From: Fasciolopsis buskii | Lineage: Eukaryota; Platyhelminthes; Trematoda; Plagiorchiida; Fasciolidae | Length of the DNA stretch: 64,000 nt | Direction of reading: 5' to 3' | Assembly (NCBI GenBank): GCA_008360955.1 | Contig: LUCM01007181.1 | Coordinates: 62,001 to 126,000 of the forward strand | In this document: in pieces, positions 12,301 through 27,300 of the stretch | Layout: each line of letters starts with the position of its first letter | Numbering within the stretch: position 1 is the first letter of the stretch | Notes under the pieces: model-generated | The model's database searches: none | What the model saw: only the letters and a program-made list of their open reading frames with translations | Told to the model about the DNA's origin: nothing | Translations under genes and position numbers: made by a program

Positions 12301-15300
12301 GCGTGAAATCGATTGTGCAAGCGAGCAACCTGCAGTCCAAATTAATGATATTTTTCTGAGATACGGCAGTAACCCCATTAGTGATTGTGGAGATGTTTGT
12401 TTGTTATTGCCGCGGTTATTGTATCTGTAAGTATTTCAGCAGTAAAATCAATGCATCTGAACATTTACGGCAGTCCTGGCTATGGTTTTTCTTCGGGTTA
12501 TGATCTGCAAACGTGACTTTCAGATTGTCAGCGATTCATACACTGATGATTTCATCCTCGACTTCCGCTAGAACGATAGTGATCAAAGTTACAGTCAGGA
12601 CTTCTTAGATTAAATCAATATCGATTATATCGGTAGAAATAAATCCCTCGGCCCCTGTCTATAAACATCTGTTGATACAAGGGGTATGAAACAACTGTTT
12701 TATTCTATTGTTTTAAAACATTTAAGAAATCTGTAAAAATTTCGTCGGTTCTCATCATTTGTGATCAAAAGTAATTCTGACGAACGAAAAACTCATTAAC
12801 GTTAGGTTTAAGTTCCCTGAATGAAAATTGTAATGCCAATGTAACTGGTCTTATTTGTGCTTTTCTCACGATGTTTTAACGGTATCTCTTTAGAGTCAAA
12901 TTGATGACAAGAAGTATTTCGAAAACAACTTGATTTGCATGGAGGCTTTGGTTTTAAACAATTTACAACAACTTATTGAAGAAGACAAACACAGGTAAGT
13001 TTGATTCTCACTTTCACTATCCTGGTACTTGTCGGCACAAAATACACTATAACCTCTGCATATAGGAGCCAACCGATATTGATATCAGCTGAGAGACCTC
13101 GGTCTTTGTCAAAGCAAGCCTGTGCAACTGAGCTGGCAATGGCGGCAGTCATAATGACTAGTTGCTTGGCGATAGTTTGAAGGAGCCTACAGATAAGCTT
13201 TGTCCACAGTGACATTTCAACACAAACACAACTGCCTTAGATCACTAGAAATTATAGATAACTATTGCTGTTCATGAAGTTAGCCGTCAATTCTACGAAT
13301 CACTGACTAAAATTCCGAATGATATTTCAGGACTGTTGCTACTATTGCGAAAGTTTTATTACCGGGACAGTCTATTGTCGGTTGTGTGTACAGTTGAGCT
13401 GATGTTTCGACTACTTTGCCTAACGTATTTCCGACTCTGCACACTTAACCTCAGTTTCAGTAGGATTACGTCGGTGGGAAAAATTGCTATTGAATTTATT
13501 TGCCGTGATGCATGTCTGGCGTTGATCCCCCGGTAATCGTCAAATGCAGCCAAGCTGTAGGTCTACACAATAGGTATGCAATATGGTAGGACGAATTCAG
13601 GTCATTAAAGGAACTGCCTAGAAAGAGCGACGTGAATTACGGTGGGAATGTACCAAATCAACAAAATACAAGTCGTTGTTTCCGCACATTTTTCTCAATT
13701 ATCGTGTAACAGGAAAGCAAAGGATTCAAAAGTTAAATACAGTTAGGCCATATATTGTGGTATTTAAGCAAACTTTCCGCATGTAAGTATATTCTTAGCC
13801 GGTTATGAACGGCAAAATCAGCCCAGTGCGAAATGGGAAAACACAAAATCACCCGTACAATATCAGGGCATCTGGACTACACGTAGTTGATTTTCGTAAG
13901 CTCGTGAAGAGTTCATGTCGGTTGATTATAAAATCGCAAATGAAGAAGTCTGTTCGAATTCGGCAGTCCAAGTTAGCTCATCGATCTCCGACCATTTGTT
14001 GTGGGCCTAACAAAAACCTTCTTATCACTGCTTATGCCACGATTCGCAGAAAAAGATTGTGACAATAATCTCAGTGACAAGAAATAGAAACTAGCGGAAA
14101 AAATTGGTCGAATAAGCCTAATGCCTTTGAGACTAGCTCCATTGGTCAAGATCTAGTTGCGAAAGAAACACTGCAGAAAACAATGATTTTTGGTTATGCT
14201 TAATTCGTCAAAGAATAGTTTTGATTTAATCGAACGGAAATTGTGGCGAGTGGATTGATGGGCAGCCATTAATCTACAAGTTCACATCGGTTCTTCAATC
14301 GGGCAAGGCGATTTCAATAAGGAATGGATGCATCGTAATTCTGACCCCGTTCTGTATAACGGAGCACAGATATCTAAGACTGGCAAAGTAGACCAATCTT
14401 ATTGAACATTGTTCAGCACAGATTCAAGGGTCAACAGCAATCTAACCATTATTTCCAATTAGACGAAGATGAATTCATGGAACCCAATGAGTCCGTTTCA
14501 TGCTTCAGTTCAATGTGCTTCAGAATTTTACATTTACGTACCTCGGTTGAAAATAGCTTCTGGTTTAATGACTCATATCACACATTGATTCTTCAAATGC
14601 ATGATAATGGAACTGATAAAAGTATCAACTTTAAGGTACTGCATCACAACTCACCATTTTGTTAGCCCTTATGAGCGATCAACGCCCTTCTTGCATGAAT
14701 GACTGCCAGAAAAATATTTGGTTGCAAGTGCGCCCCAACCAAATCTCATCAGATAGTTTAAAATTATTGCAAATCATGTGCGACCTAACAAGAGAAAACA
14801 ATGAGACATGGCTGTTAAACAACCATGTGATTGGACAGTAGTTTGACTACGAAACTTATTTTTTAGTATTTATTGCGGTCACCACTGTTAAGTGGTGGTA
14901 ACTATTGGAGAGATAATATTCCAGGGCGGACTGTTAAATTCCGCAAGGCTCTCCCGCTTTAACTAACAGATAAAACATAACGGAACCACTTTACGATGTA
15001 CGTACTAACACCCAGTTAGTTTATTTCGATTGTATAACCACCAGTCCTGAAATAAAGTGCCTTGGTTGTGGCTGCATCTTCTCAGCAAAGATTAACAGTG
15101 AAAGAAAAATAAGACCACAGCACTGGAAATCAAATAATGGGAAACTTTTTGAGTAAGAACGCTGCGGTATTTGACCGCTAAGCCTACACTTAATCATCAT
15201 AGCACTGAGGGATCTTGTGGACTCCAACCTGGTAAGTAAACACTATTCAGAAAATTTCACTGGTTTAGGCTTTTCAGCCATTTTGCCACACTACTGATTG

Positions 15301-18300
15301 GTCGTCGTGGCTCACGTTCTAGACAGAGTCTGCGTCAGAGAACGGTGTACACCTAGGTAGTCATTCCGACAGCATACACAACATATGCCCCAACCATCTC
15401 AATCTATTCTTCCTTAAAGCCAGTTTGACAGACTGACTTCTACTGTCCAATGCCCTATGATTAGCCTCAAACTAGCTAATAAAATTCCTCTTTCGTTTTT
15501 TAGTAATACTAAGAAGGCATCGGTGCTCAAACGACAACAGATTTTGTAGGTCTGTCCGTAATAATCACGTTTCTGAGCCGTATAACAAAATCGTTATTAC
15601 TACCGCAGAGCAAACATGCCTTCAGACCGATGAACAGGTAACGGGTGAAAGCTACGGATGACTCGAATTTGTAGACGTCAAAAAGACCTTCTTTATAGAA
15701 GAATAAATTGCATCTCATATGCGACCGTCTGATTAGAATCGTCTGACCGGATGACGGCTTATCCGTTTCACCTAATTCCTTTTCTGCTAGAACACTAATT
15801 GACATTTGGCCATTCCAGCCATCCAGTCATATTGTACAAGTGAAAGGTACAACATGCATTATCATAAGGTTACACTGTCGTTGAGAAAATCGAGAACTAC
15901 TTCAACTCATGGCGACCTTCACTTATAACCGCAACGGTGTTCACATGTTCTAAATCAGACAATTCTCTGCCTGACCAAATATCAGTCTTACTATTCCCGC
16001 ATGAGGAAAGACGATTCCTATTGTCACTCCAGTTGTGAAGTCCCAAATAAAGGATGAATGTGGATAACTCTGGCGATGATTCGGATGGCAGTTCATATGC
16101 ATGAGCGTGGCTACAGCTGGTGACTTACTAGTAATAGCGAAGCGAACTGAATTTCATTGTTATTAAATGAGGGGCAGTTCCACGGAAACGCACTTTAACT
16201 AACTCAAATGTCACTTTCATATCTAAAGCTAGTCTTCGCTATTACCTTTGAAAAAGAATGCCAGCGGCCCTATGCCCGCCTTGAAAATCCATCATTTGGA
16301 TGACATCTATTTCTGATGGAGGACTGGTATCTACCTGGATTGGTTCACTTGCAGGAATAAGTTGATAATTCATTGATGAACTGGTCCCAATAACTTGTCT
16401 TTAGCATACTTCAAACAAGATTCGTGAGAATGAATCAATTGGCTGTTATATTTCTTTGATCATTTCAGTTTTGTTTGGATTTCATGGATTGGTAATTCTA
16501 ATCAATCAGCAAGGTTTCTAGTTACTGCCAATGTTCACGAGCATCTTGTTTCCCAAGGTTTCAATAAACGCCACCACTCGCTGTTGTTTTTCACGCTTCG
16601 GCTAAGCTGAAGTTCCAGGGTTTATACGTCTCATTGTGTGTCACCCGGAGGGACGAACTCGCGAACATACGGCAGAGCCACTAAAATCGAGGATATTCAT
16701 CACTTGCAATGTCCACGTTGCCCTAGAGTCATATGCGGAAACTTCCACGATGTGCACAACATCTCTCGTCTGATCTTAATGTTTGCTGCTGTCTTCCTTA
16801 GTAGTTATTTGCAATGACATCCACATAGAACTCTTTGGTGGTAATGCAGTTCAGCATATATTGTTCAGGATCATCCGCCCAGGACAGGGACGTTGTTGTG
16901 ATCACAGACTAGGTGAAAAACGTGATAATGGATCAAGGAGTGACCTGAGTTCACAGATCTGAACCTCATTGATCGACAATCTTCGACCGATCTATGCCAT
17001 CAATGCCAGTGTCAATGTCATCATTAGGAATCCAGAGCCATGAAAGCGAAGGATCACCTCACTCGAGCTGACATCGCTTTCATGACCAAATTTCAGGCTA
17101 GATGTAAACATTATGTGCAGTTTCGTCCCCACTAAGTAGACACGTCGGGCGTTATAACCACTGGCAACGACCCAAGGTCTATTGAATTCAGACTCCGGAG
17201 TAGTTGGGTGGAGTGCTGGCACAATTTCACCTCGGCCTCAGGAGAGCTGTAGTGATTACACGCATACACAGCCGAGACGATTAAATAAATACGCCTCAGT
17301 CGACTATTATTAAAAAGAGGAGAACCGGTCAGGAAAACTACGAACAAATAGCTATTGGACTGGAAACAATTTAACATTCTCACCCCAGTTGTCTTGGGCA
17401 AGGGGACCCCGTGTCAGCAACCGTAGCGCAAATCCGGGTCACCTGGCAAGCGCGGGAAAAAAATAAGAAAAAGAGGTTGCATCTGGGTCTCCGAAAGCGA
17501 TTAAAAAAGTGTAGTCTTTCGTGGAAGTTTTGGAGACAGTTTCTCTTTTCAAAGTTTCCGAATTTTTAGCTATGCATTTTATTGTTCTGACCCATAGGGT
17601 ACAGGAACAATGAAAGCATTAAAGTGAAGAACGCATTTGGGTCTGAATATTTTTTCTCCCTTGCCTTCCGATAACCCCCTCTCATCGATCAAATCTGCCA
17701 AGCTGCATCCGTTTTGTTATTTCGCTTAGTTCATATGTAGGAAGAAAATGGCGGCAGGAGACATTAAAGCGACTGATTGTTCAAGGCTGTCCACACTGCA
17801 TGCGGGATTAATAGCTACTACAGTCATAATAATTCTACCGTTCTATGCTCTTGGGGAATCAGCTATAAAATTTTATCGAGAGATAGAAAGGAAGAATAAA
17901 TGCAATCTGCCGCTCGTGATGCTAACACACATCTGAACTGGATGGATTTGGAAATTTGTGTTGGTCGCAACTCAAGCTGTTGCTTTTCTTGGGGTTCTGG
18001 CTGCTGAGCCTGGCGTTTAGGTAGCAAACTTCAAGATGACCGTCGTCAGCACTTGCACTGACGACTGATTTGCGTCCAATGAACAACCAACAAAGGAAGT
18101 CGAATACACAACAAAAATATTCAATTTTCGGCTCATGGGCCTGTTATTGATGGCTGAATCTAGGCAAATAATTTCAGTCTTTGATGAAGTATACTGAAGT
18201 AGTGATTCATATTCTCCTAGGAGTTTATCAAATGATGTAGAACACCTAAGATATACCAAGTAACAAAGTTAGTGATCTGGCCACATCTCTAATGTTTCAC

Positions 18301-21300
18301 TGTACTGCATTATTTGATTTACCAATAGGAATTCCGGATTAAGAAATACCTCATTTAGAACTATACCAGTGCAGTCACCATTGTAAGAAGACCAGAACAA
18401 ATGAGCAATTGCAGAAGTGACAATACACGGCATTTATACAACTATTTGGTATATCTGTCACAAATAATAGCGTCCATAAAACTTCTCAGTCAGGGTGGAT
18501 TGTTGGTCGGCTGATTAAGACAGTACAGAAGTGATTAAACTGAGTGCTCGGTTTTGCCCCACTCGTGCTGAGCTCTTGTTTTGGGTACCGGCTATCTCGC
18601 GATGACATCATACGGCACCGAACCGTTTGCTCTTTTTTATTCTCTAAAGATGATGACGGATGTAGAAACGACAATTTGAACTCAAACCGGCACACCTTCA
18701 GCCAGTTGGCACTGTGTTTACCAAGTCACAGACATTTGTGTGAAAGAGGATTAAGCACTGTAAATGTGATCTAGAAAGATGCATACTGGAATAGAGCTGA
18801 TCTGTTTTCCGCACTTTAAATATCACCAGTTCACCGGTATTACATATACCAGCTCGTAGATTTCACACCGAATAACTTAACAGGTTATGCTATGACATTA
18901 AATGGGATCAGTTACTTGTCATTATAAAACGTGGGCATATCATCAAATGATAAGGCCCGGTTCTGCAAATTGGTGCTAAATGAATGTGGCCAAATGTTAG
19001 CACAAGGTACATTTCCTACCATTACAGGAAGCTATATAACGTGAAAACAGTTCATTGTCTTAAAATAGATTTATCAGAGATCTTTCAATGGGTATCAGAT
19101 TTTCGTGGCCAGAAGGCTAAATTCCCGCTACAGACGGGAACAGTCTGGATCAATTTTGACTCATTTTATGATGACGAGAAGCGGTTAGCAGTTCGCCGAA
19201 TCGTTAACATCCTACAGGTCGATTATCCTTGGTAAAAAAGGAAAAATTTCCCCCTGTTGACGCTCAGTTCATGCAATACCTTTGTTGTGGTACACGGAAT
19301 CAACTCAACCACAGAAGGCCCGTAGTTGAAAAAAAGATTGATCGAATTTTGTACGAATTTTCGAAAGTCAAGCGACTAGCCGTAATTAGTGGCGAAGTAA
19401 CAAAACACAGCTCATTCGTCACTTTATCCCTATGTTGACTCACAACTAAGTCATGTAATACATGATTTTCATGAAAAACAGACTGTCTTTTGGGATCCCA
19501 CCGTGGCATTAGGTGGGACATTCCACATGAAGCCCATTTCATGTAACCTGATGATAACGCAACACGAATGATAATTTAACATCTAAATTATTTCTGCTGA
19601 TCAGGTTGTGCCAAAACACATCACGAGCGTTTACATTAATTTTAACGATTTTTTTGTTTTTGGTGTTTGTTTCTCTCTCCCACCTCCTCTCATTGCGACA
19701 AAGATGGACCATGTCTCCGATCGAGGTGAACGCAGTCTACGTGGGCAGTAAGAACCAAGTTAACATACCTGCTGGGATATTACAGTATCCATTTTATTGT
19801 GTTCACTGTCCGACCGTGTACAATTACGGCGGTCTGGGAGAAGTCTTCGGTCATGAACTGGCGCACGCACTGGACTATGAAGGTGTGTAACGGGCTTTTG
19901 AACAAACGTAAACCACCATGTGGTTGTATACGTCCAAACTAGATCTAAACGATCAATCTTGATTGTTAATTGCTAAAAACTCTCCAGGATAAAGATGGCA
20001 TCGATTTTTCTATTCTATTGTATTTTGACGAAATGCTGAATCGCTTTGCGGATTCATTCATCAGAAGAACACATGGTCGAAAGCCACATCAATTGCACAC
20101 AAATGACACCCTGGAAAATTTCAGTTGTTATAGACGATTTAAGCCAATGGTTATCTAAATTCTTTCCTATCCCAGTTTTACTATTCATCACCGAGATGAA
20201 TCGCATTCAACACAACTACAAAGGGGATATGAGATTCACAGTCACCTCAAATCATTGACCACATAAATAATGCACACGGAACAAGCACTTGCATTAATTT
20301 ATGGTTCGTTTCTACTCTTTAGCTAAAACTGATATTTTTCCAGTGATCTTACAAAGTCAAAAGCAAAAACACGTTTAGCGACACAAATTTAGGCCATCAA
20401 TAGACTAAATCACCAACGTTTTGCAATCTAGTGGCAAAGAACACTCCACTGTGGCTAGAGAAAGCAAAGTATGATCGAACAATATCGGCAAGGAAATTCA
20501 ACAAATAAAGATCACCCGTAGCTGAGTGGATAAATCTTGCGGTAGACCTTGTTGATTTGATCTAAGTACAACGAATAACTTGTCATCGAAGGTGTTTTAG
20601 ATAGGACGAGGTTTTGCCAATTATCAACTATCGGCCAAACTGTGAAAAATGTGTGTTGCATGCATTTTCCAATTTCTGGCTAGTAGTGTTTGGCACTGAT
20701 GATAAATTTCCTTTGACTGACTTCCCATCGGACTGCACTGTCTAGTCAAAAGCTCCAGGTTCTCCTTGTACTCGGAAAGCATCAGATTCGAGTCTCGTTG
20801 TCATTAGATTTCATCAGTGCACCACTTCTATCATCCGGATACATTTAACGGAGAGCAACCGTGTCTCCCTGTCGAAGATTCCAGGCACTGTGAACCGTCT
20901 TTGGAGGCGACGTGAAAGCAAACTTGGTCTTTGTGCTTGCCACTCTCATTAAATGATTCATGATGTATAATTCTGACTGATTTTTTTCTCTTTCACAAAA
21001 TTTTTGATGAGCCATTTAAACATGACAACATCAGCAGCAGAACTGACTAAAAAATTGCAGTGAATAAATTCTAAAGCGATTTCGCTGATAACTCCTAGTG
21101 TCTCGGCAGAATGAGGTCGCATCAATCCTACTGTGACGTGTAAATAACAAGGTGCAACTAGTGCATGCTGACCATGCAATAATGTGAGATTAATTCGTGA
21201 ATAAAAACAACTCATTTTTTCAGTTGCATTTATTTATTTAGCTTGACAAATAATCCATTTCGGAAAGTCGAAATTATTCCACCACAAAGAAGTCGACCTT

Positions 21301-24300
21301 CAAAAATTTTGCACAGCCGAAGTAGGGTTAGCAAGTGCGCAGCGTTCGGTAGGATATGATAAAACCCGCCCCTGATTCCTGATCCAAATACTGTGACCAA
21401 TTAGGTTCGCCGTTCTTCTTTGCCCACAATTACAGTCATATTCTACCGAAGTAGCTTTTGCTGTTAGGGAACACAATTTTGCGGTTTGAGTTTTTTGGTT
21501 CTGAATGACCAATATCTCGGTTGTGACGTTCTGTATTTTCTCCCGAGATGTGCACCCTGTTTGAGTTGTGGGATGCAAAGGTATTAGAATAAGTTTCGGA
21601 ATTTAAGTGATTTTATCTATTCCAAGGTTAACAAATTCATAGATTGCGAAATATTTTCCACAAGATGTCAGTGCACGAACATTGTTGTTTGCGGTTCACG
21701 CTGCCCTCTGTTGGACACGATTTCAGGGGTTGGGCTAGATAAACCCATTCGATTTCGTTTTCACAAAGCGGCAAACATGCATGGGCCCAAATGTAAATGT
21801 TAGCAATTACGGTGGACTCTATCCTGTACTCTGCGTATCTGTGTTCCTACTGGTCAAACAAACTTCCAGATGCCAGCCAAAAGTAAGTCATGGTTTTCGA
21901 CAAAGTCTTCATGAAAACGGAAATTCCTATCGTTTCAGGTTCCAAGAGAGATCCCGAAGGAAATTTGAGAAATTGGTGGACAAACCAAACAAGAGAAGTT
22001 TATAAAAATCGCTCTCAGTGCTTTGTGGAACAGTACAATAACATAACCGTCTTGAACAGCAAAGTGAGTTGGCCGTGTCTTTTGCACGAGTCGGGGAACA
22101 ATTTAGGGCTAATTAAACATTTTCAAGAAATTATTTTATTGTTTTCTCATTTGAGCAGTACATTTTGCATAAGGATATGTGGACAAAATTGCCCTGGAAG
22201 CACAAGACCGGTTCTGCGGTTATTGCCGCTCTTTAGGCATGTGTATCCAGTACTCTCCTGTCCAACTATCCTTACACTAATGCGCTCCTTTGTTAGTTTG
22301 TCATCAGAATCTCTTTTGAATCGTTAGAAGGGTGAATGGATGGAGAGTGGATTTAAGAATCACATGGTGATTCGTTACAGGGATTTTGTCGGTCAGCCAA
22401 GGCCAACCATCAGAAAGGGAACGCAGGGCCCGAAAGAATTAGCTTTTCTTCTGAGTAGTATGAAAGTTAGCCCTACCCGACCAACGAAAATCCTCCGACC
22501 AATCATCATGTGATTCTTAAATGAACTTATCACTCATTCACGATCCTAACGATTCAAATGAGAAATTATTGCAAAACTGGTTTATTTTGTTCGGAAACCG
22601 TGGAAGATAGAATGATTTCGAATTAGTGAATTATACTATATCTAATTTGATAGTGGTTCATCTGCCCATCAATGATATAATTCCAGAAAAGTAATTTCAC
22701 GTGACCTCTGACGACCATTTTGTATCTAATAATAATCGTTTGAGATCTAGTAACAACCACAAAGAAGAATGGGTAGTCATTTTCAAATCCCATCGACAGT
22801 CAACGACTCCTAAGAAATCGCGCAGACTTCCAACGGATGATGACGTACTACATAGTTTTAAATGGCGGGAACTTTATCGTAGCCGGTTGAATATTTTGTC
22901 AGCCAGTAGTTCAGTTCTTGGTGGCGGCTTACGCAGGCATATATTTTACCAGAACGAGCAGTAGTTCGAGGCTAGAAGAAACATAAAAGTAGCCCCTGAA
23001 ACCCGTCATTACCCCAAAACTGAACTTTTCGTAATCCTGCAGCCGACGAGCTCAAGGATGGCAACCCTAGAGGTCCACATTAACTAGCTGGGTATGCAAG
23101 CAGCCATGCGCGTCAATGTCCATCGATCCTGTGCAACATTTTTGGGGACGGAAGGATACCATTTCTGATAATAGCCACTTTCGTTACTTTTGGGTTGTGG
23201 AAAATAAACAATTCCAAGGTGTATACAAAAACGGTTGCTACGCAATTCACTAAAGGCAGAACAAGAAGGTAATTGAATAGTCCAATCAACTCAGGGTGGA
23301 AATAGTCTTGCTTTTTTAAGGCAGGAATTTCATAAAATCAACTACAATCCAATAAGTGAGTGGGGAACTCAGTAGTGCTCTGAACTGATCATATTAGTGA
23401 AACATTGTTCACAGTGCGCTGAAAGTTCGTTTGAATTCCTCCCATTCCTTGAAATGCAGCGAGAATCTTGCCAGTAGTGAGCGGAACAAGTGAAAATGAT
23501 GGGCCCGGAAGAAAATTCCAGATAATAGAAATTCTGCTCCACTTTCCACTCAAGCACAATCACTTCAGTTGGTTTAACCATCGCAAATCATTCTAAAGTC
23601 TTTGACCGTCCAGTTGTGTTGGGCAAATTACACACGTCCTCTTACAAATAATTAACTCCATCAGCTGTACAATTTCAGATTGACGGTAAGCTGACGTTGG
23701 GTGAAAACATTGCGGATAACGTTGGACTACAAGTTGCTTTCAAAGTAAGCCTGAATTTATTGCATTTTTGTAATTCGACCGATAATTAAACTCGAAGGTA
23801 TCGAACAAAGTTCTGACCGGTCTGACAAATTCGAGGATGATCCAGTTGAACTAATCAGCTGGGCTCCGTAGGATGGTTCAGCCGGGATGGATATTATCTT
23901 TGAGCTACGGCAGAATCACAGAGTCGCTGTTTCCTTCTCATGGTGCACTTCTGTTCTAAATGTAACTTGTATCGATTATGGGTAAAAGGAAGAATGAGTG
24001 AGCAGAAGGACAAATTCGTGTACTGGGCCATCAAATGAAATGCAAAGAACATGACCGAATGTCAGCACCTAAGACTAAAAGGCAAATATGTATAAAAGCG
24101 GTTGCTGCTCCAATGACAGGAAGTAAAATATTTCCTCAAGAATGTCACTGTTAGACTGAAGAAGTAGTTGAAAAACTGCGAAACAATAGATGTAATGCAT
24201 CAGGAGGTGTGAACATTTTTCTCAAATTCAAGATATCAATTAATTCTGCTTTCTTCAGTCCAATTTATCAATACTCAACCCCATTCGCCGAAGGTCAGAT

Positions 24301-27300
24301 TGTGAAAATTCTTGTGCCTATAAGCTAGAAATAAAAACGGCTAAAATTTTCTCCCATTTTTGAATTACAAAACATACTTGAAATCTTTGGAAGCGAGAAT
24401 GAATAACGGTGAATATCGTTTATTCTCTGTTCAAATTTCTGCTCTTTAATCAGCCTTTCCTAGCTCTAGATGGCTATCGTCCGTCCCCACTAGCTTGATC
24501 GAGAACAACCACAGTCAACCGGCACATAATCCTGTTTTACTGAATAAAACCACCATGTTTATGAATTACTTCGCTTGCACATTTGCGCCCTTGTGAGTGC
24601 CATTTTTAATCAGCTGCCCGGGTGGCGGTTTGACTGGTTCACCTTTTTCGGCGCATTTCACCCGATTTAACTGTCGTTGTCGTCTTGCCGAATAGGGGTC
24701 GCTTATCCCGGCTGGTTGGCCCAACTCACGTATGGCTTTCTCAGCACGTATTCACATTGTTGCCTCCTGAACAAGCCACTATGACATTTGGCAGCTAATA
24801 GGAGAGCGCGGTCTCAGTCTGGTCTTCCAGTCTGTACACGACCGCTATCCTGCAAGATCGCGTTACATCCGCGCCTATGTATCGATCGCGATTTGCTTGT
24901 CACGGGCCAGCACCGCGCAACCATCAATAATCAATGGGACTCAAGCTCAATGCCAATATTTTACCACTGCCCAACAGATTAAGCTTAATTCAGCTAACCA
25001 AGCTGATTTAACAACTAGGAGGACACGTGGGATATATTGCGGGTACTGAGGCTCGTAAGTTTCTTACTAAGAATGCCTAAAAAGTTTAGGGATAATTCAA
25101 ATAGCCACTATCTTAACATCTGGAGCGATTGAAAATTCCTTGCCTCTTTACTTGTGTCCTTTACGTATCCAGTGCCAGACCTTTCTTGCCAATGACAGTG
25201 ATTTTACGTAGCCATTTACTTTTTGTCTCCCTGCCCTCTGACTGAGATTGCTTTACGGGAATTCGGTGTAGTCGCCGATCGCCCTGAATCGGGACAGCTT
25301 GTTTTGTTGCAGTTCATTTCCGTCTTGTAATCCCAATCGACCGTAGACGTTCAGTTCGCCTACACTGATTATTGGCTGGCATGATCAAGGAAGCGTTTGT
25401 TCAGTCTGATCAAACAAGCAGAAGCTCAAGTATTTGCTTGATTTACAGCACACGTACCATCCATATGTTTCTTTTGATCAGTTGTTCACTTAACACGGAT
25501 TTTTACCTCTTTTCTGACTACCTTTCGGCTGGATAGTGACCGAGGCTCAACGTCAAATGCATGGGTGTTATGTAAATCTGATTTAACTCTTGAATAATAT
25601 CGTAGAATTCGCGGAATTTGCGGGTTCCGCACCAACTCGGGCTACGCGTTCCTGTGAGGTTTCGAAGAGCTAGTCAGAGCGTGTGAAATCTATTATTAGG
25701 CTAACTGAACTGTGAATCGCTGAGCAACTCCATCCAGACCAGGACTCATCATCATTTCTACCTTCTTTTCTTTATTAAAATCGGTCAGTGAGTGACGTAT
25801 AATAATCCAAGGTTGCTGCAGCATGCACTGTTGGCTTTCGGCAAACAGTCTTGAAGCAACCTGGAAAACCTTGTGGATAGGATATGGGAGTCTCGGCTGT
25901 TCCCTTCTGACGCCTGTCCGGATCAGTTCAAGATGGATGCGCCACAGATGTGACGGTATTTGGATAAGATAACTGTAGAATGAGCATTTTTATCGGACCA
26001 AATGCTGGAATTCCCACTACTGCCTCATTGTAGATCACCTGAGAGGTGGACTAGGCGCTCCGTCGATAAGGAGGAATTACTACCCACTTACCAATCAGCG
26101 AAACTGTTACAACTGACGTTTATTTGGAAATCCAAGATACTACTCTCAAGTAACAAAAAGCTATATGGGTAAAAACCAATGTATGCATTTCAAACTTTAT
26201 TTTCCTCCGTGGTGGGTCTCCTGTTTTCATCAGGCATTCCAAAAAATGAAACGAAATCCAACAGAAGAAAATGTCATGCCGAATCCGAAATACACCAACG
26301 AACAATTATTTTTCATATCCTTTGCTCAGGTTAGTGCACAAATGGTCCACCTCCTGGTTTGTGTAATCGTGCAAATAATAGATGTTCATCTTATATACGT
26401 TTGCATTTATTCACATGGAACAGTTATTAACATGGAGTTTCTGAATAATCGCGAAATGCCCACACATTTTCCATTCTCCTAATTCATTGATTCTGATTAA
26501 TTTTGAGGTGGTTACCTCCCGAATCGATCGATCTGAATGCAAGCCATCTTGACATAATGCACTTGTATATACGAAAAGTGAAATTTTTCGAGTCATAGTT
26601 ATGAAACCACCTACTATGAATTCATTCTTAGTGGACATTACGGACTGCTTGGACTGAGATTCCATTCGTTGGCACGCATGTATTTATGCACCAGCAGACC
26701 TCTTTCCTATCTGTTGTAATGTATTATGCTCAACGCAGAAAATTGATCTGCTTCGAGCTGTAGAAATCACGTGATTATACATTGATTAATTTAACTATGA
26801 AATACTCGCCAAGTGACATGGTCACTTGAAACTGACGCGAGATTTTGGTTCATATATATTATGTTAGATATGCTCATGATTGCAGCATCAACAGAACGAG
26901 TTGGAATTTGAGATTAGTCTAGGCTTAAAAACTATTTCCTCGTATGTACATTGATTTCATCGCATTCACCCGAAGTTTGTTTTCGTTTATTTCGTTTGCA
27001 CGACTTCAGAAGTGGTGTTCCAATGAACTTCCCAATTCCCTTACAAATGGCTTACTTTTTGATTCACACTCGGTAACGAAATATCGGTAAGCTGTCCAGT
27101 GAAGAATTATTAAATTATTTGCTCCTTGTTGGCAACGGTCGCGTGATCGCCTAGGCTAAAGTTCAAATGCGTTCGTCCTAGTCTCTGAAATCCCATAAAA
27201 TGTCCAATTATAGACCAAAATAATGTACGACTCCGCTTAAATTGCTACGTTTGGTCACAAAGTGAATGACTGTTTAATGGTCATCCTTCGATGCTCTATG

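Noticed and set aside
27010..27072. Shorter version of M13 exon 12 ending at the gtaacg donor
   Set aside because: It would lose the conserved Arg and throw the last exon out of frame. The donor at 27087 gives D-x-H-S-xxxx-R and the correct phase.
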